In this document: positions 53,803-63,326 of the stretch, in pieces
Layout of the letters: the number at the start of each line of letters is the position of its first letter
Position numbering within the stretch: position 1 is the first letter of the stretch
Assembly: GCF_900115045.1 (NCBI RefSeq)
Contig: NZ_FOVC01000007.1
Coordinates: 113,001 to 177,000 of the forward strand
Reading direction: 5' to 3'
From: Izhakiella capsodis
Lineage (GTDB): Bacteria > Pseudomonadota > Gammaproteobacteria > Enterobacterales > Enterobacteriaceae
Length of the DNA: 64,000 nucleotides
Program-made: the position numbers and the translations under genes
The notes under the pieces: generated by a model
Told to the model about the DNA's origin: nothing
What the model saw: only the letters and a program-made list of their open reading frames with translations
Database searches by the model: none

Positions 53803-55607
53803 TGGAAGGACAGGCACTGTTAACGGCGGGTGTGGTTTATCTTTTTGCTGCAGTGCTGGTGGTGCCATTGGCGGCGCGCATTGGCATTGGTGCCGTGTTG
53901 GGCTACCTGCTGGCGGGTGTTGCTATTGGTCCATGGGGGCTGGGTTTTATTAGTGATGTGGATGAAATTTTGCATTTTTCTGAGCTGGGCGTCGTATTTC
54001 TGATGTTTATTATTGGTTTGGAGCTGAATCCGGCCAAATTGTGGCAGCTGCGACGCTCAATTTTTGGGGTCGGCGCCGCGCAGGTGATATTCAGCGCCGC
54101 GGCTTTAGCAGGTTTGCTATGGCTGACCCGATTCAGCTGGGAGGCTGCGGTGATTGGCGGGATCGGACTGGCGATGTCATCGACAGCGATGGCCCTGCAG
54201 TTGATGCGCGATAAAGGCATGAATCGTAGTGAATCAGGGCAGCTGGGCTTTTCGGTGCTATTGTTTCAGGATCTGGCCGTTATTCCAGCGCTGGCGCTGG
54301 TTCCGCTACTGGCGGGCCACGGCGATGGACATGCCGACTGGATGAAAGTCGGCATGAAAGTGCTGGCGTTTGCGGGCATGTTAATTGGCGGGCGCTATTT
54401 GCTGAGGCCAATTCTGCGTTTTATTGCCGCTTCAGGCGTACGCGAAATTTTTATTGCCACCTCATTGCTACTGGTGTTGGGCGCGGCACTCTTTATGGAT
54501 GCATTAGGCCTGTCGATGGCTCTCGGTACCTTCATCGCCGGTGTTCTGTTGGCCGAAAGCGAATATCGCCACGAGCTGGAAATTGCCATTGATCCTTTTA
54601 AAGGACTGCTGCTGGGACTGTTCTTTATATCGGTTGGTATGGCACTGAATCTCGGAGTGCTCTGTACACATGTAGGGATTATTTTAGCGGGCGTAGCCAG
54701 TCTGGTGGCGATAAAGTCGCTGGTGCTTTATCTGCTTTCGCGTATTTATGGTTTACGAAGTTCGGAGCGGTTGCAATTTGCTGCGGTGTTGAGCCAGGGC
54801 GGAGAGTTCGCCTTCGTGCTTTTTTCTGCAGCTTCTTCAGCGAAGCTTTTTAACGGAGATCAGCTACCCTTGCTGCTGGTGACGGTGACGTTGTCGATGA
54901 TTACCACACCGTTGTTGATGCAGCTGGTTGATAAGATCCTGGCGCGGCGTTTTAACGATGTTGACGAACAGGATGAAAAACCTTTCGTAGAGAACGATGA
55001 GCCGCAGGTGATTGTGGTAGGTTTTGGCCGCTTCGGCCAGGTTGTCGCCCGCCTGCTGATGGCCAATGAAAAGCGGATTACGGTTCTGGAACGCGATATC
55101 AGCGCCGTAAGCCTGATGCGTAAATACGGCTATAAGGTCTATTACGGCGATGCCACACAGTTAGAGTTGCTGCGTGCTGCCGGTGCTGAAAATGCAGAGT
55201 CGATCGTGATAGCCTGCAATGGACCGGAAACGGCGATACAAATTGTACATCTGTGCCAGACACATTTCCCGCAGCTAAAAATTCTGGCGCGGGCTCGCGG
55301 GCGGGTGGAAGCCCATGAGTTATTGCAGGCTGGAGTGGATCAATTTTCACGTGAAACCTTTTCCAGTGCGCTGGAGTTGGGCCGCAAAGCACTTATTTCT
55401 CTGGGGATGCACCCCCACCAGGCTTTTCGCGCCCAGCAGCATTTTCGTCGACTCGATATGCGAATGCTGCGTGAATTAATGCCAGACCACGCCGACAGCC
55501 AGCAAATTTCCAGGGTCAGGGAAGCGCGCCGGGAACTGGAAGATATATTCAAAATGGAAATGCGATACGAGCAGCGCCAGTTCAATGACTGGGATGATTA
55601 TGAATAA
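53802..55607 (+). CDS. kefB: Glutathione-regulated K+ efflux antiporter KefB
   Basis: 601 residues, exactly the E. coli length, from ATG 53802. N-terminal CPA2 antiporter domain of about twelve membrane segments with GIGAVLGYLLAGVAIGPWGLG and GFSVLLFQDLAVIP; C-terminal RCK/KTN domain with VIVVGFGRFGQVVARLL (nucleotide/glutathione site). Opens on glutathione adducts to acidify the cytoplasm and protect against electrophiles. Confidence 0.97.
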   Translation: MEGQALLTAGVVYLFAAVLVVPLAARIGIGAVLGYLLAGVAIGPWGLGFISDVDEILHFSELGVVFLMFIIGLELNPAKLWQLRRSIFGVGAAQVIFSAAALAGLLWLTRFSWEAAVIGGIGLAMSSTAMALQLMRDKGMNRSESGQLGFSVLLFQDLAVIPALALVPLLAGHGDGHADWMKVGMKVLAFAGMLIGGRYLLRPILRFIAASGVREIFIATSLLLVLGAALFMDALGLSMALGTFIAGVLLAESEYRHELEIAIDPFKGLLLGLFFISVGMALNLGVLCTHVGIILAGVASLVAIKSLVLYLLSRIYGLRSSERLQFAAVLSQGGEFAFVLFSAASSAKLFNGDQLPLLLVTVTLSMITTPLLMQLVDKILARRFNDVDEQDEKPFVENDEPQVIVVGFGRFGQVVARLLMANEKRITVLERDISAVSLMRKYGYKVYYGDATQLELLRAAGAENAESIVIACNGPETAIQIVHLCQTHFPQLKILARARGRVEAHELLQAGVDQFSRETFSSALELGRKALISLGMHPHQAFRAQQHFRRLDMRMLRELMPDHADSQQISRVREARRELEDIFKMEMRYEQRQFNDWDDYE

Positions 55608-55659
55608 ATCGGATTGTGAAAGCTGATCGCGCTACCCGTCCGTTATTTAAGGTGTAACG

Positions 55660-55854
55660 ATGGCTAAACGTTTTATTGCGGGTGCGGTCTGCCCGGCCTG
55701 TCAGCAACAAGATGTGCTGACGTTGTGGCGAGAACACAATATAGATGTCGTTGAATGCGTTAAGTGCGGCCACCAGATGCGCGAGGCCGATAAGCAAAAT
55801 CAAAAGAGTGTGCGTGAAAAAGAGCAGGTCATCGGGATCTTTCATCCGGAGTAA
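55660..55854 (+). CDS. yheV: YheV, small putative zinc-ribbon protein
   Basis: 64 residues (E. coli 66): FIAGAVCPACQQQD and VECVKCGHQMREADK supply CxxC pairs likely to bind zinc; ends EQVIGIFHPE. Function unknown. Follows kefB on the same strand, as in E. coli. Confidence 0.94.
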   Translation: MAKRFIAGAVCPACQQQDVLTLWREHNIDVVECVKCGHQMREADKQNQKSVREKEQVIGIFHPE

Positions 55855-55983
55855 CGCAAGGCGTCACTTTTTTTGAGCTTAATCACACAGACACATTGAA
55901 TTCCGGTACAATCGGCGCAATCCAATGTGTAAGTACAATGTGGTACTGCATACAAAGAACGCTCTCAACGGTTAGGAGTAATC

Positions 55984-56529
55984 ATGAAAGTAGCAAAAGA
56001 CCTGGTGGTTAGCCTGGCCTATCAGGTACGTACCGAAGACGGTGTATTAGTTGATGAATCTCCGGTGAGCGCGCCACTGGATTATCTTCATGGTCATGGC
56101 TCTCTTATCTCTGGTCTGGAAAACGCACTGGAAGGGCGTGAGGTTGGCGATAAATTCGACGTGGATGTTGGAGCCAATGATGCCTATGGCCAGTATGACG
56201 ACAATCTGGTTCAGCGCGTACAGAAAGATGTTTTTATGGGCGTTGATGAGCTGCAGGTTGGCATGCGTTTCCTGGCAGAAACAGATCAGGGGCAGGTGCC
56301 GGTAGAGATTACTGGCGTTGAAGACGATCATGTCACCGTCGATGGTAATCACATGCTGGCAGGGCAGAATCTACATTTTAACGTGGAAGTGATGGCTATC
56401 CGTGAAGCAACCGAGGAAGAAATTGCGCACGGCCATGTTCACGGTGAGCATGATCATCATCATGACCACGACCATGATCATCAACATGGCGGCGGTTGCG
56501 GCGGCAATGGTAGCTGCGGCTGCCACTGA
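55984..56529 (+). CDS. slyD: SlyD, FKBP-type prolyl isomerase and nickel chaperone
   Basis: 181 residues. FKBP core with inserted IF domain (VAKDLVVSLAYQVRTEDGV, LISGLENALEGREVGDKFDV) and a C-terminal metal-binding tail rich in His and Cys (HGEHDHHHDHDHDHQHGGGC...), somewhat shorter than in E. coli (196). Helps folding and supplies nickel to hydrogenase maturation. Confidence 0.97.
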   Translation: MKVAKDLVVSLAYQVRTEDGVLVDESPVSAPLDYLHGHGSLISGLENALEGREVGDKFDVDVGANDAYGQYDDNLVQRVQKDVFMGVDELQVGMRFLAETDQGQVPVEITGVEDDHVTVDGNHMLAGQNLHFNVEVMAIREATEEEIAHGHVHGEHDHHHDHDHDHQHGGGCGGNGSCGCH

Positions 56530-56586
56530 GTCTGTGCAACTTAACCGGCTTTGAAGCCGGTTGATATACTCTCAGCCGCAGATGCT

Positions 56587-56625
56587 TAAAAGGCCAGCAA
56601 AGGTTATTTCTTTGTTGGCCTTTGT
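56587..56625. terminator. Bidirectional terminator between slyD and slyX
   Basis: AAAGGCCAGCAAAG pairs with CTTTGTTGGCCTTT (one wobble) around a 7-nt loop, with A-rich and T-rich flanks. A smaller stem AACCGGCT / AGCCGGTT lies at 56543-56562 right after slyD. Confidence 0.8.
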
Positions 56626-56653
56626 CTGGCGCGTTTTCCACTCAAGCCGTTGG

Positions 56654-56872
56654 TCAGTAATGGGGCGGAGGGGTTTCTTCAGACTGATGTGCCACCATCG
56701 ATGGCGCCGCGCTTTTAAGTTTTTCTACTACTAACCGCATTTGCTCGCGCATTCGCGCCATCTCCAGTTCATGCTGAGTTACCGTTTGATTGAGGGCCTC
56801 AATCGTATGCTCCTGAAATGCCAGACGGCTCTCCAGTTCTTCCAGACGCTTTTTGAACGGCAATTGTTGCAT
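56654..56872 (-). CDS. slyX: SlyX
   Basis: 72-residue coiled-coil protein of unknown function; start at 56872 (MQQLPFKKRLEELESRLAFQE) and ending EETPPPHY, the same length as E. coli SlyX. A start 27 bp further upstream is not supported by family length. Divergent from fkpA. Confidence 0.94.
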   Translation of the reverse strand: MQQLPFKKRLEELESRLAFQEHTIEALNQTVTQHELEMARMREQMRLVVEKLKSAAPSMVAHQSEETPPPHY

Positions 56873-57164
56873 AGTATTTCCTCTTGTTACCTCCCGCAAA
56901 GCAGGCAGATCTTATTATGTTGATATTAACGGTAATCTAATACTATACGCACACCAAATGGCTGAACTTGCTCTTAGAGGTTGAAAAAATAAGCTAAAGA
57001 CCGCATGTTTCTGATGAAACTTCCTCTCGCGGCTAAAGTCTTATCGAGCAGGCTGTTTGAATGTGAGAGTGTTTTGTTTTCTCACGCAAAGGTATAGTAC
57101 CGCCACAGGCCGTTTGGCTTGCACATGACTTCCGGGGCGAGAGGCTTCGGGTTTGGAGAAATGG

Positions 57165-58016
57165 ATGAAATCACTGTTTAAAGTAACGCTGTTAGCCACC
57201 ACCATGGCCGTCGCACTAAATGCCCCTTTGGCAATGGCGGCGGAAGCCAAGGCTGCGCCAGCACCGACTCAGCCGCAGCAGGCACCGAAAAATGCTGCAT
57301 TCAAAAATGAGGATCAGCAGTCTGCCTATGCGCTTGGCGCTTCTCTGGGTCGTTACATGGAGAATTCTCTGAAAGAGCAGGAGAAGCTGGGTATCAAGCT
57401 TGATAAATCACAGTTGATTGCTGGCGTTCAGGATGCATTTGCTGGCAAAAGCAAACTCTCCGATCAGGAAATTGAACAAACCCTGCAATCTTTTGAGGGG
57501 CGGGTAAAAACTGCTGCCCAGGCAAAAATGGAAAAAGATGCGAAAGAGAACGCTGTCAAAGGTGAAGCCTTCGCAAATAAATTCGCCAAAGAAAAAGGCG
57601 TGAAAAAAACGAAGTCGGGTCTGCTCTATAAAGTAGAGAAAGAAGGCACCGGTGAGACGCCCAAGGACAGCGATACCGTAGTTGTGAACTACAAGGGTAC
57701 ACTGGTTGACGGCACCGTGTTTGATGACTCTTATACCCGTGGTGAACCACTGTCCTTCCGCCTTGATAGTGTTATTCCCGGCTGGACTGAAGGTCTGAAG
57801 CATATCAAGAAAGGTGGTAAAATCGAGCTGGTTATTCCGCCGGACCTGGCTTATGGCAAGAACGGAGTTCCCGGCATTCCACCAAATTCAACGCTGATAT
57901 TTAACGTTGAGCTCCTGGATGTTAAGCCTGCAACAGCCCAGACTGATAATAAAACCCCGCAGTCTGCTCAGACTGCACATGGCAAGAGCGCTGCGGTGAC
58001 TAAAGCCAGTAAATAA
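57165..58016 (+). CDS. fkpA: FkpA, periplasmic FKBP-type isomerase and chaperone
   Basis: Start at 57165 (MKSLFKVTLLATTMAVALN, GGAG 6 nt before) with signal peptide cleaved near AMAA; 283 residues (E. coli 270). N-terminal helical dimerisation domain (AYALGASLGRYMENSLKEQE), then FKBP core VVNYKGTLVDGTVFDDSY, VIPGWTEGLKHIKKGGK and LAYGKNGVPGIPPNSTLIF. The C-terminal tail is longer and lower in complexity than in E. coli. Confidence 0.96.
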   Translation: MKSLFKVTLLATTMAVALNAPLAMAAEAKAAPAPTQPQQAPKNAAFKNEDQQSAYALGASLGRYMENSLKEQEKLGIKLDKSQLIAGVQDAFAGKSKLSDQEIEQTLQSFEGRVKTAAQAKMEKDAKENAVKGEAFANKFAKEKGVKKTKSGLLYKVEKEGTGETPKDSDTVVVNYKGTLVDGTVFDDSYTRGEPLSFRLDSVIPGWTEGLKHIKKGGKIELVIPPDLAYGKNGVPGIPPNSTLIFNVELLDVKPATAQTDNKTPQSAQTAHGKSAAVTKASK

Positions 58017-58032
58017 TCATCCTGTTACGTTG

Positions 58033-58060
58033 TCGCCACCTCCGGGTGGCGATTGTTTTT
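58033..58060 (+). terminator. fkpA intrinsic terminator
   Basis: Perfect 8-bp stem TCGCCACC / GGTGGCGA with a 4-nt loop followed by TTGTTTTT, 16 bp behind the fkpA stop. Confidence 0.85.
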
Positions 58061-58226
58061 GCCTCTCCCTTTCCTGTCGTCGGCGTCTGAACGAAAATGA
58101 CGAATCATTAACAAAGGCAGGGCGCACCTTTCTTGCATTTGTTAAACTTATCCATATGAAAAACAGGTAAAGTGAGTCTGTCGCACGGTGAGCAGACAGG
58201 CTATTGATAAAAGGGTGGTGTCGTTG

Positions 58227-58949
58227 ATGTCGAATTCACTTACTATAGGTGATCCCGCCGATTCAGAATTGCTGGGACAGCATCCGTTTGAAGATAGCGA
58301 TCACGAGATACTTAACTCCTATCAGGCCGTCGTTGATGGGCTAGCTATGCTGATTGGCTCCCACTGTGAAATCGTGCTTCATTCCCTTGAGGATTTGAAC
58401 TGTTCGGCGGTTAGGATCGCTAACGGCGAGCATACAGGCCGTCAAATCGGCTCGCCAATTACGGATTTGGCGTTGCGCATGCTGCATGATATGACCGATG
58501 CCGATAGTAACGTTTCACGGGCCTATTTTACACGCGCCAAAAGCGGCGTGCTGATGAAATCGGTGACCATCGCTATTCGTAATCGCCAGCAACGAGTCAT
58601 TGGTCTGCTGTGCATCAATATGAATCTTGACGTCCCCTTCTCACAAATTATGTCTACTTTTATTCCGCCAGAAGCACCGGAAGTCTCGCCCGCGGTAAAC
58701 TTTGCCTCTTCCGTTGAAGATCTGGTTACTCAGACGCTGGAGTTTTCGATTGAAGAAGTTAGCGCCGACCGCAATGTCTCCAATAATGCCAAGAACCGGC
58801 AGATAGTCCTTAACCTTTATGAAAAAGGCATTTTCGATATCAAAGACGCAATTAACCAGGTTGCAGAACGCCTCACTATTTCTAAGCACACGGTTTATCT
58901 GTATATCCGCCAATTCAAAAGCGGCGACGTTCAGGGGCATGAACGCTAA
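58227..58949 (+). CDS. yheO: YheO, PAS/HTH DNA-binding protein
   Basis: Start at 58227 (MSNSLTIGDPADSELLGQHPF) gives 240 residues, matching E. coli YheO. N-terminal YheO-type PAS-like domain (YQAVVDGLAMLIGSHCEIVLHSL), C-terminal helix-turn-helix of the DauR type (IKDAINQVAERLTISKHTVYLYIRQFK). Presumed transcription regulator; target not established. Its stop overlaps the tusD start. Confidence 0.93.
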   Translation: MSNSLTIGDPADSELLGQHPFEDSDHEILNSYQAVVDGLAMLIGSHCEIVLHSLEDLNCSAVRIANGEHTGRQIGSPITDLALRMLHDMTDADSNVSRAYFTRAKSGVLMKSVTIAIRNRQQRVIGLLCINMNLDVPFSQIMSTFIPPEAPEVSPAVNFASSVEDLVTQTLEFSIEEVSADRNVSNNAKNRQIVLNLYEKGIFDIKDAINQVAERLTISKHTVYLYIRQFKSGDVQGHER

Positions 58950-59335
58950 TGCGTTTCAGCCTGATGGTGACCGGCCCGGCCTATGGTACTCAGCAGAGTA
59001 TCAGTGCACTCCAGTTCGCCCGTGCGCTTTGTACCAGTGAACATCAGCTGATCAGCGTCTTTTTTTACCGTGAAGGGGTCTACAATGCTAACCGTCTGAC
59101 AGCGCCCGCCAGCGATGAGCAGCATATGGTCAGAGCATGGCAAGAGATCCATCAACAATACGGTGTGAGGTTGAATATTTGCGTCGCAGCTGCTCTGCGC
59201 CGTGGCGTGCTAAACAGCGAGGAAGGGCGCGAGGCAGGCATTGAGGGTGAGAATCTCGCCACGGGTTTTGTGTTATCCGGATTAGGGGCGCTGGCGGAAG
59301 CCGCGTTAAACTGCGATCGGGTGGTTCAGTTCTGA
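58949..59335 (+). CDS. tusD: TusD, sulfur-relay subunit
   Basis: 128 residues, DsrE family. In the TusBCD complex TusD's Cys takes sulfur from TusA and passes it to TusE for 2-thiouridine in tRNA wobble bases. LNICVAAALRRGVL holds the active Cys. Overlaps yheO and tusC by one base each. Confidence 0.96.
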   Translation: MRFSLMVTGPAYGTQQSISALQFARALCTSEHQLISVFFYREGVYNANRLTAPASDEQHMVRAWQEIHQQYGVRLNICVAAALRRGVLNSEEGREAGIEGENLATGFVLSGLGALAEAALNCDRVVQF

Positions 59336-59691
59336 TGAAATCTGTGGCGTTTGTTTTCACCCAATCTCCTCATGGAAGCAGCTCCGGTCGAGAGGGGCTG
59401 GATGCCTTACTGGCCGTCTCGGCATTGAGTGATAATATCGGAGTTTTCTTTATTGCCGACGGAGTGCTACAGCTTTTGCCTCAACAGCTGCCAGGTAAAA
59501 TTTTATCTCGCGACTATATTGCCACCTTCGGTGTATTGCCGCTGTATGACGTGGAGTCATGCTTTATTTGCGAAGCTTCTGTGTGTGAGCGCGGTCTGGA
59601 GCAGGCGAACTGGGTGCTGCCGGTAACACGATTGCCGCTAAAGGAGCTGCGTAAAACGCTGGGCGGCTATCAGCAAATCTTCACCTTCTGA
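59335..59691 (+). CDS. tusC: TusC, sulfur-relay subunit
   Basis: 118 residues, DsrF-like: KSVAFVFTQSPHGSSSGREGLDALLAVSAL at the start and ARVCVRGLEQANW-like CERGLEQANWVLPVTRL near the end. Structural partner of TusB and TusD. Confidence 0.96.
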   Translation: MKSVAFVFTQSPHGSSSGREGLDALLAVSALSDNIGVFFIADGVLQLLPQQLPGKILSRDYIATFGVLPLYDVESCFICEASVCERGLEQANWVLPVTRLPLKELRKTLGGYQQIFTF

Positions 59692-59699
59692 GGTACCTG

Positions 59700-59987
59700 A
59701 TGCTACATACGCTGCGACATTCTCCCTTTCAGTGTGATTTTTCCGCTCTGTTACGTATGCTGATGCCGGGGGATGACCTGCTGATGTTACAGGACGGCGT
59801 CATCGCCGCTTTACCCTCAACTATGGCGTTTCAGGCACTACAGACCTCTGGCGTAACGCTATTTGCTCTGCGTGTCGATCTTGAAGCGCGCGGCCTTGTT
59901 GCTCAAATTTCAAACAAAGTCAGCGTGGTGGACTATAATAAATTCGTCGCGCTTACGGTTAAAAATCCACATCAAATGGCCTGGTAG
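59700..59987 (+). CDS. tusB: TusB, sulfur-relay subunit
   Basis: 95 residues, DsrH-like: MLHTLRHSPFQCDFSALLRML and GDDLLMLQDGVIAAL. Completes the tusDCB set directly ahead of the str operon, as in E. coli. Confidence 0.95.
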   Translation: MLHTLRHSPFQCDFSALLRMLMPGDDLLMLQDGVIAALPSTMAFQALQTSGVTLFALRVDLEARGLVAQISNKVSVVDYNKFVALTVKNPHQMAW

Positions 59988-60008
59988 TACGAGAAACTTG
60001 GTTATTTC

Positions 60009-60037
60009 TTGACACCTTTTCTGCTCAGCCCTAAAAT
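60009..60037 (+). promoter_or_regulatory. str operon sigma-70 promoter
   Basis: TTGACA (60009-60014) and TAAAAT (60032-60037) with a 17-bp spacer, 75 bp before rpsL; a small stem CCTCG / CGAGG follows in the leader. Confidence 0.8.
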
Positions 60038-60111
60038 TCTGCGTCCTCGTTATATTACGAGGTGGATTTATTACGTGTTTACGAAGCAAAGCAAAAACCA
60101 GGAGCTTTTTA

Positions 60112-60486
60112 ATGTCAACAGTTAATCAGCTGGTTCGCAAACCGCGCGTGCGCAAAGTTGCTAAGAGCAACGTGCCGGCGTTGGAAGCTTGCCCGCAAAA
60201 ACGTGGTGTATGTACTCGCGTATATACCACCACTCCTAAGAAACCTAACTCCGCGCTGCGTAAAGTTTGCCGTGTGCGTCTGACTAACGGTTTCGAAGTG
60301 ACCTCCTACATTGGTGGTGAAGGTCACAATCTGCAGGAGCACTCTGTGATCCTGATCCGTGGCGGTCGTGTTAAAGACCTGCCAGGTGTGCGTTACCACA
60401 CCGTTCGTGGCGCGCTGGACTGCTCAGGTGTTAAAGACCGTAAGCAATCTCGCTCCAAGTACGGCGTGAAGAAGCCAAAGGCTTAA
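60112..60486 (+). CDS. rpsL: 30S ribosomal protein S12
   Basis: 124 residues, nearly identical to E. coli. Decoding-centre loop TTTPKKPNSALRKV keeps Lys43 and VKDLPGVRYHTVRG keeps the second Lys, the streptomycin-sensitive form. First gene of the str operon. Confidence 0.99.
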   Translation: MSTVNQLVRKPRVRKVAKSNVPALEACPQKRGVCTRVYTTTPKKPNSALRKVCRVRLTNGFEVTSYIGGEGHNLQEHSVILIRGGRVKDLPGVRYHTVRGALDCSGVKDRKQSRSKYGVKKPKA

Positions 60487-60582
60487 TGGTTCTCCGTTAA
60501 GTAAGGCCAAACGTTTTAACTTAAATGTCAAACTAAACTCGTAGAGTTTTGGACAATCCTGAATTAACAACGGAGTATTTCC

Positions 60583-61053
60583 ATGCCACGTCGTCGCGTC
60601 ATTGGTCAGCGTAAAATTCTGCCGGATCCTAAGTTTGGATCAGAGCTGCTGGCTAAATTTGTCAATATCCTGATGGTAGATGGTAAAAAATCTACTGCTG
60701 AATCAATCGTTTATACCGCGCTTGAGGCCCTGGCTCAGCGTTCAGGTAAAAACGAACTGGAAGCTTTTGAAGTAGCTCTCGAAAACGTGCGTCCGACTGT
60801 CGAAGTTAAGTCTCGCCGCGTTGGTGGCTCTACTTATCAGGTTCCTGTTGAAGTTCGTCCGGTTCGCCGTAATGCTCTGGCAATGCGTTGGATCGTTGAA
60901 GCTGCTCGTAAACGCGGTGATAAATCTATGGCTCTGCGCCTGGCGAACGAACTTTCTGATGCTGCTGAAAATAAAGGCACGGCAGTGAAGAAACGTGAAG
61001 ACGTTCACCGTATGGCCGAAGCCAACAAGGCGTTCGCACACTACCGCTGGTAA
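60583..61053 (+). CDS. rpsG: 30S ribosomal protein S7
   Basis: 156 residues: MPRRRVIGQRKILPDPKFGS and VEVKSRRVGGSTYQVPVEVR; nucleates 30S head assembly and represses the str operon message. The rpsL-rpsG spacer (about 96 bp) is the known S7 control region in E. coli. Confidence 0.99.
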   Translation: MPRRRVIGQRKILPDPKFGSELLAKFVNILMVDGKKSTAESIVYTALEALAQRSGKNELEAFEVALENVRPTVEVKSRRVGGSTYQVPVEVRPVRRNALAMRWIVEAARKRGDKSMALRLANELSDAAENKGTAVKKREDVHRMAEANKAFAHYRW

Positions 61054-61146
61054 CAGCCAGGTAGTTGTTATTAACCCGGCGGGCGTGAAAGCTATCATCC
61101 CGCTGGGATTGACTAACTTAGAACGTCCGAGAATCAGAGGAATCAA

Positions 61147-63255
61147 ATGGCTCGTACAACACCCATTACGCGTTACCGTAACATCGGTATCAGCGCACAT
61201 ATCGACGCCGGTAAAACCACGACTACCGAACGCATCCTGTTCTACACCGGTGTTAACCACAAAATCGGTGAAGTTCACGATGGCGCTGCCACCATGGACT
61301 GGATGGCTCAGGAGCAGGAGCGTGGTATCACCATCACCTCTGCAGCGACCACTGCGTTCTGGGCTGGTATGGCTAAGCAGTTTGAGCCACATCGCGTAAA
61401 CATTATCGACACCCCAGGACACGTTGACTTTACTATCGAAGTAGAGCGTTCAATGCGTGTTCTTGATGGTGCTGTAATGGTTTACTGTGCGGTTGGTGGC
61501 GTTCAGCCGCAGTCTGAAACCGTATGGCGTCAGGCAAACAAATATAAAGTTCCGCGTATTGCCTTCGTTAACAAAATGGACCGCATGGGTGCTAACTTCC
61601 TGAAAGTTGTTGGCCAGATCAAAACCCGCTTGGGTGCAAATCCGGTTCCATTACAGCTGGCAATTGGTGCTGAAGATAATTTCACCGGTGTAATTGATCT
61701 GGTGAAAATGAAAGCTATCAACTGGAACGATGCCGATCAGGGCGTGACCTTCGTTTACGAAGATATTCCCGCTGATATGCAGGATCTGGCTGATGAATGG
61801 CATCAGAACCTGATCGAAGCAGCAGCAGAAGCTTCAGAAGAGCTGATGGAGAAATACCTCGGCGGTGACGATCTGACTGAAGATGAGATCAAAAGCGGAC
61901 TGCGTCAGCGTGTACTGAACAACGAAATCATCCTGGTTACCTGCGGTTCTGCGTTTAAGAACAAAGGCGTTCAGGCTATGCTTGATGCGGTTATTGAATA
62001 CCTGCCTGCGCCGACAGATGTTCCGGCGATCAAAGGTATTCTGGACGATGGCAAAGATACTCCGGCAGAACGTCATTCTGATGATAAAGAGCCGTTTTCT
62101 GCGCTGGCATTCAAAATCGCTACCGACCCGTTCGTGGGTAACCTGACCTTCTTCCGCGTGTACTCTGGCGTGGTTAATTCAGGTGATACCGTGCTGAACT
62201 CAGTTAAAGCTCAGCGTGAACGTTTTGGTCGTATCGTTCAGATGCATGCTAACAAGCGTGAAGAGATTAAAGAAGTTCGCGCAGGCGACATCGCGGCGGC
62301 AATCGGTCTGAAAGATGTCACTACAGGTGATACTCTCTGTGATAGCAACTCACCGATTATCCTTGAGCGTATGGAGTTCCCTGAACCGGTAATTTCTATC
62401 GCCGTTGAGCCTAAAACCAAAGCTGATCAGGAAAAAATGGGTCTGGCTCTGGGTCGTCTGGCGAAAGAAGACCCGTCATTCCGCGTATGGACTGACGAAG
62501 AGTCGAATCAGACTATCATCGCTGGTATGGGTGAACTGCACCTGGAAATCATCGTTGACCGCATGAAGCGCGAGTTCAACGTTGAAGCGAATGTAGGTAA
62601 ACCGCAGGTTGCTTACCGTGAAACTATCCGCGATACCGTTAAGGATATCGAAGGTAAACACGCGAAACAGTCTGGTGGTCGTGGTCAGTATGGTCACGTT
62701 GTAATTGACCTGTTCCCGCTGGAGCCAGGCGGTCCGGGCTATACCTTTACCAACGACATTAAAGGTGGTGTTATTCCTGGCGAATACATCCCAGCCGTCG
62801 ACAAGGGTATTCAGGAACAGCTGAAATCTGGTCCTCTGGCCGGCTATCCGGTAGTGGATCTGGGGGTTCGTTTGCACTTTGGTTCATACCATGATGTAGA
62901 CTCCTCTGAACTGGCGTTTAAACTGGCAGCTTCTCTGGCCTTTAAAGATGGCTTTAAGAAAGCGAAACCCGTTCTGCTTGAGCCTGTAATGAAGGTTGAA
63001 GTAGAAACGCCAGAAGACTACATGGGTGACGTAATCGGTGACCTTAACCGTCGTCGTGGCATCATCGAAGGTATGGATGATACTGCGACCGGCAAGACCG
63101 TTCGTGCTCAGGTACCTCTGTCTGAAATGTTTGGTTATGCAACTGACCTGCGTTCTCAGACCCAGGGTCGTGCTTCGTACTCCATGGAGTTCCTGAAGTA
63201 CTCTGAAGCGCCGAACAACGTCGCTCAGGCCGTTATCGAAGCTCGTGGCAAATAA
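61147..63255 (+). CDS. fusA: Elongation factor G
   Basis: 702 residues (E. coli 704). Translocase GTPase: G1 AHIDAGKTT, switch I GITITSA, G3 DTPGHVDF, G4 NKMD; domain IV and the C-terminal SMEFLKYSEAPNNVAQAV intact. Third gene of the str operon. Confidence 0.99.
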   Translation: MARTTPITRYRNIGISAHIDAGKTTTTERILFYTGVNHKIGEVHDGAATMDWMAQEQERGITITSAATTAFWAGMAKQFEPHRVNIIDTPGHVDFTIEVERSMRVLDGAVMVYCAVGGVQPQSETVWRQANKYKVPRIAFVNKMDRMGANFLKVVGQIKTRLGANPVPLQLAIGAEDNFTGVIDLVKMKAINWNDADQGVTFVYEDIPADMQDLADEWHQNLIEAAAEASEELMEKYLGGDDLTEDEIKSGLRQRVLNNEIILVTCGSAFKNKGVQAMLDAVIEYLPAPTDVPAIKGILDDGKDTPAERHSDDKEPFSALAFKIATDPFVGNLTFFRVYSGVVNSGDTVLNSVKAQRERFGRIVQMHANKREEIKEVRAGDIAAAIGLKDVTTGDTLCDSNSPIILERMEFPEPVISIAVEPKTKADQEKMGLALGRLAKEDPSFRVWTDEESNQTIIAGMGELHLEIIVDRMKREFNVEANVGKPQVAYRETIRDTVKDIEGKHAKQSGGRGQYGHVVIDLFPLEPGGPGYTFTNDIKGGVIPGEYIPAVDKGIQEQLKSGPLAGYPVVDLGVRLHFGSYHDVDSSELAFKLAASLAFKDGFKKAKPVLLEPVMKVEVETPEDYMGDVIGDLNRRRGIIEGMDDTATGKTVRAQVPLSEMFGYATDLRSQTQGRASYSMEFLKYSEAPNNVAQAVIEARGK

Positions 63256-63326
63256 GGCTACGATTTAGCAAAGTGAATAGATGACCTCATCGATGATGAG
63301 GTCATAACCAGTTAAGGAATATCGCC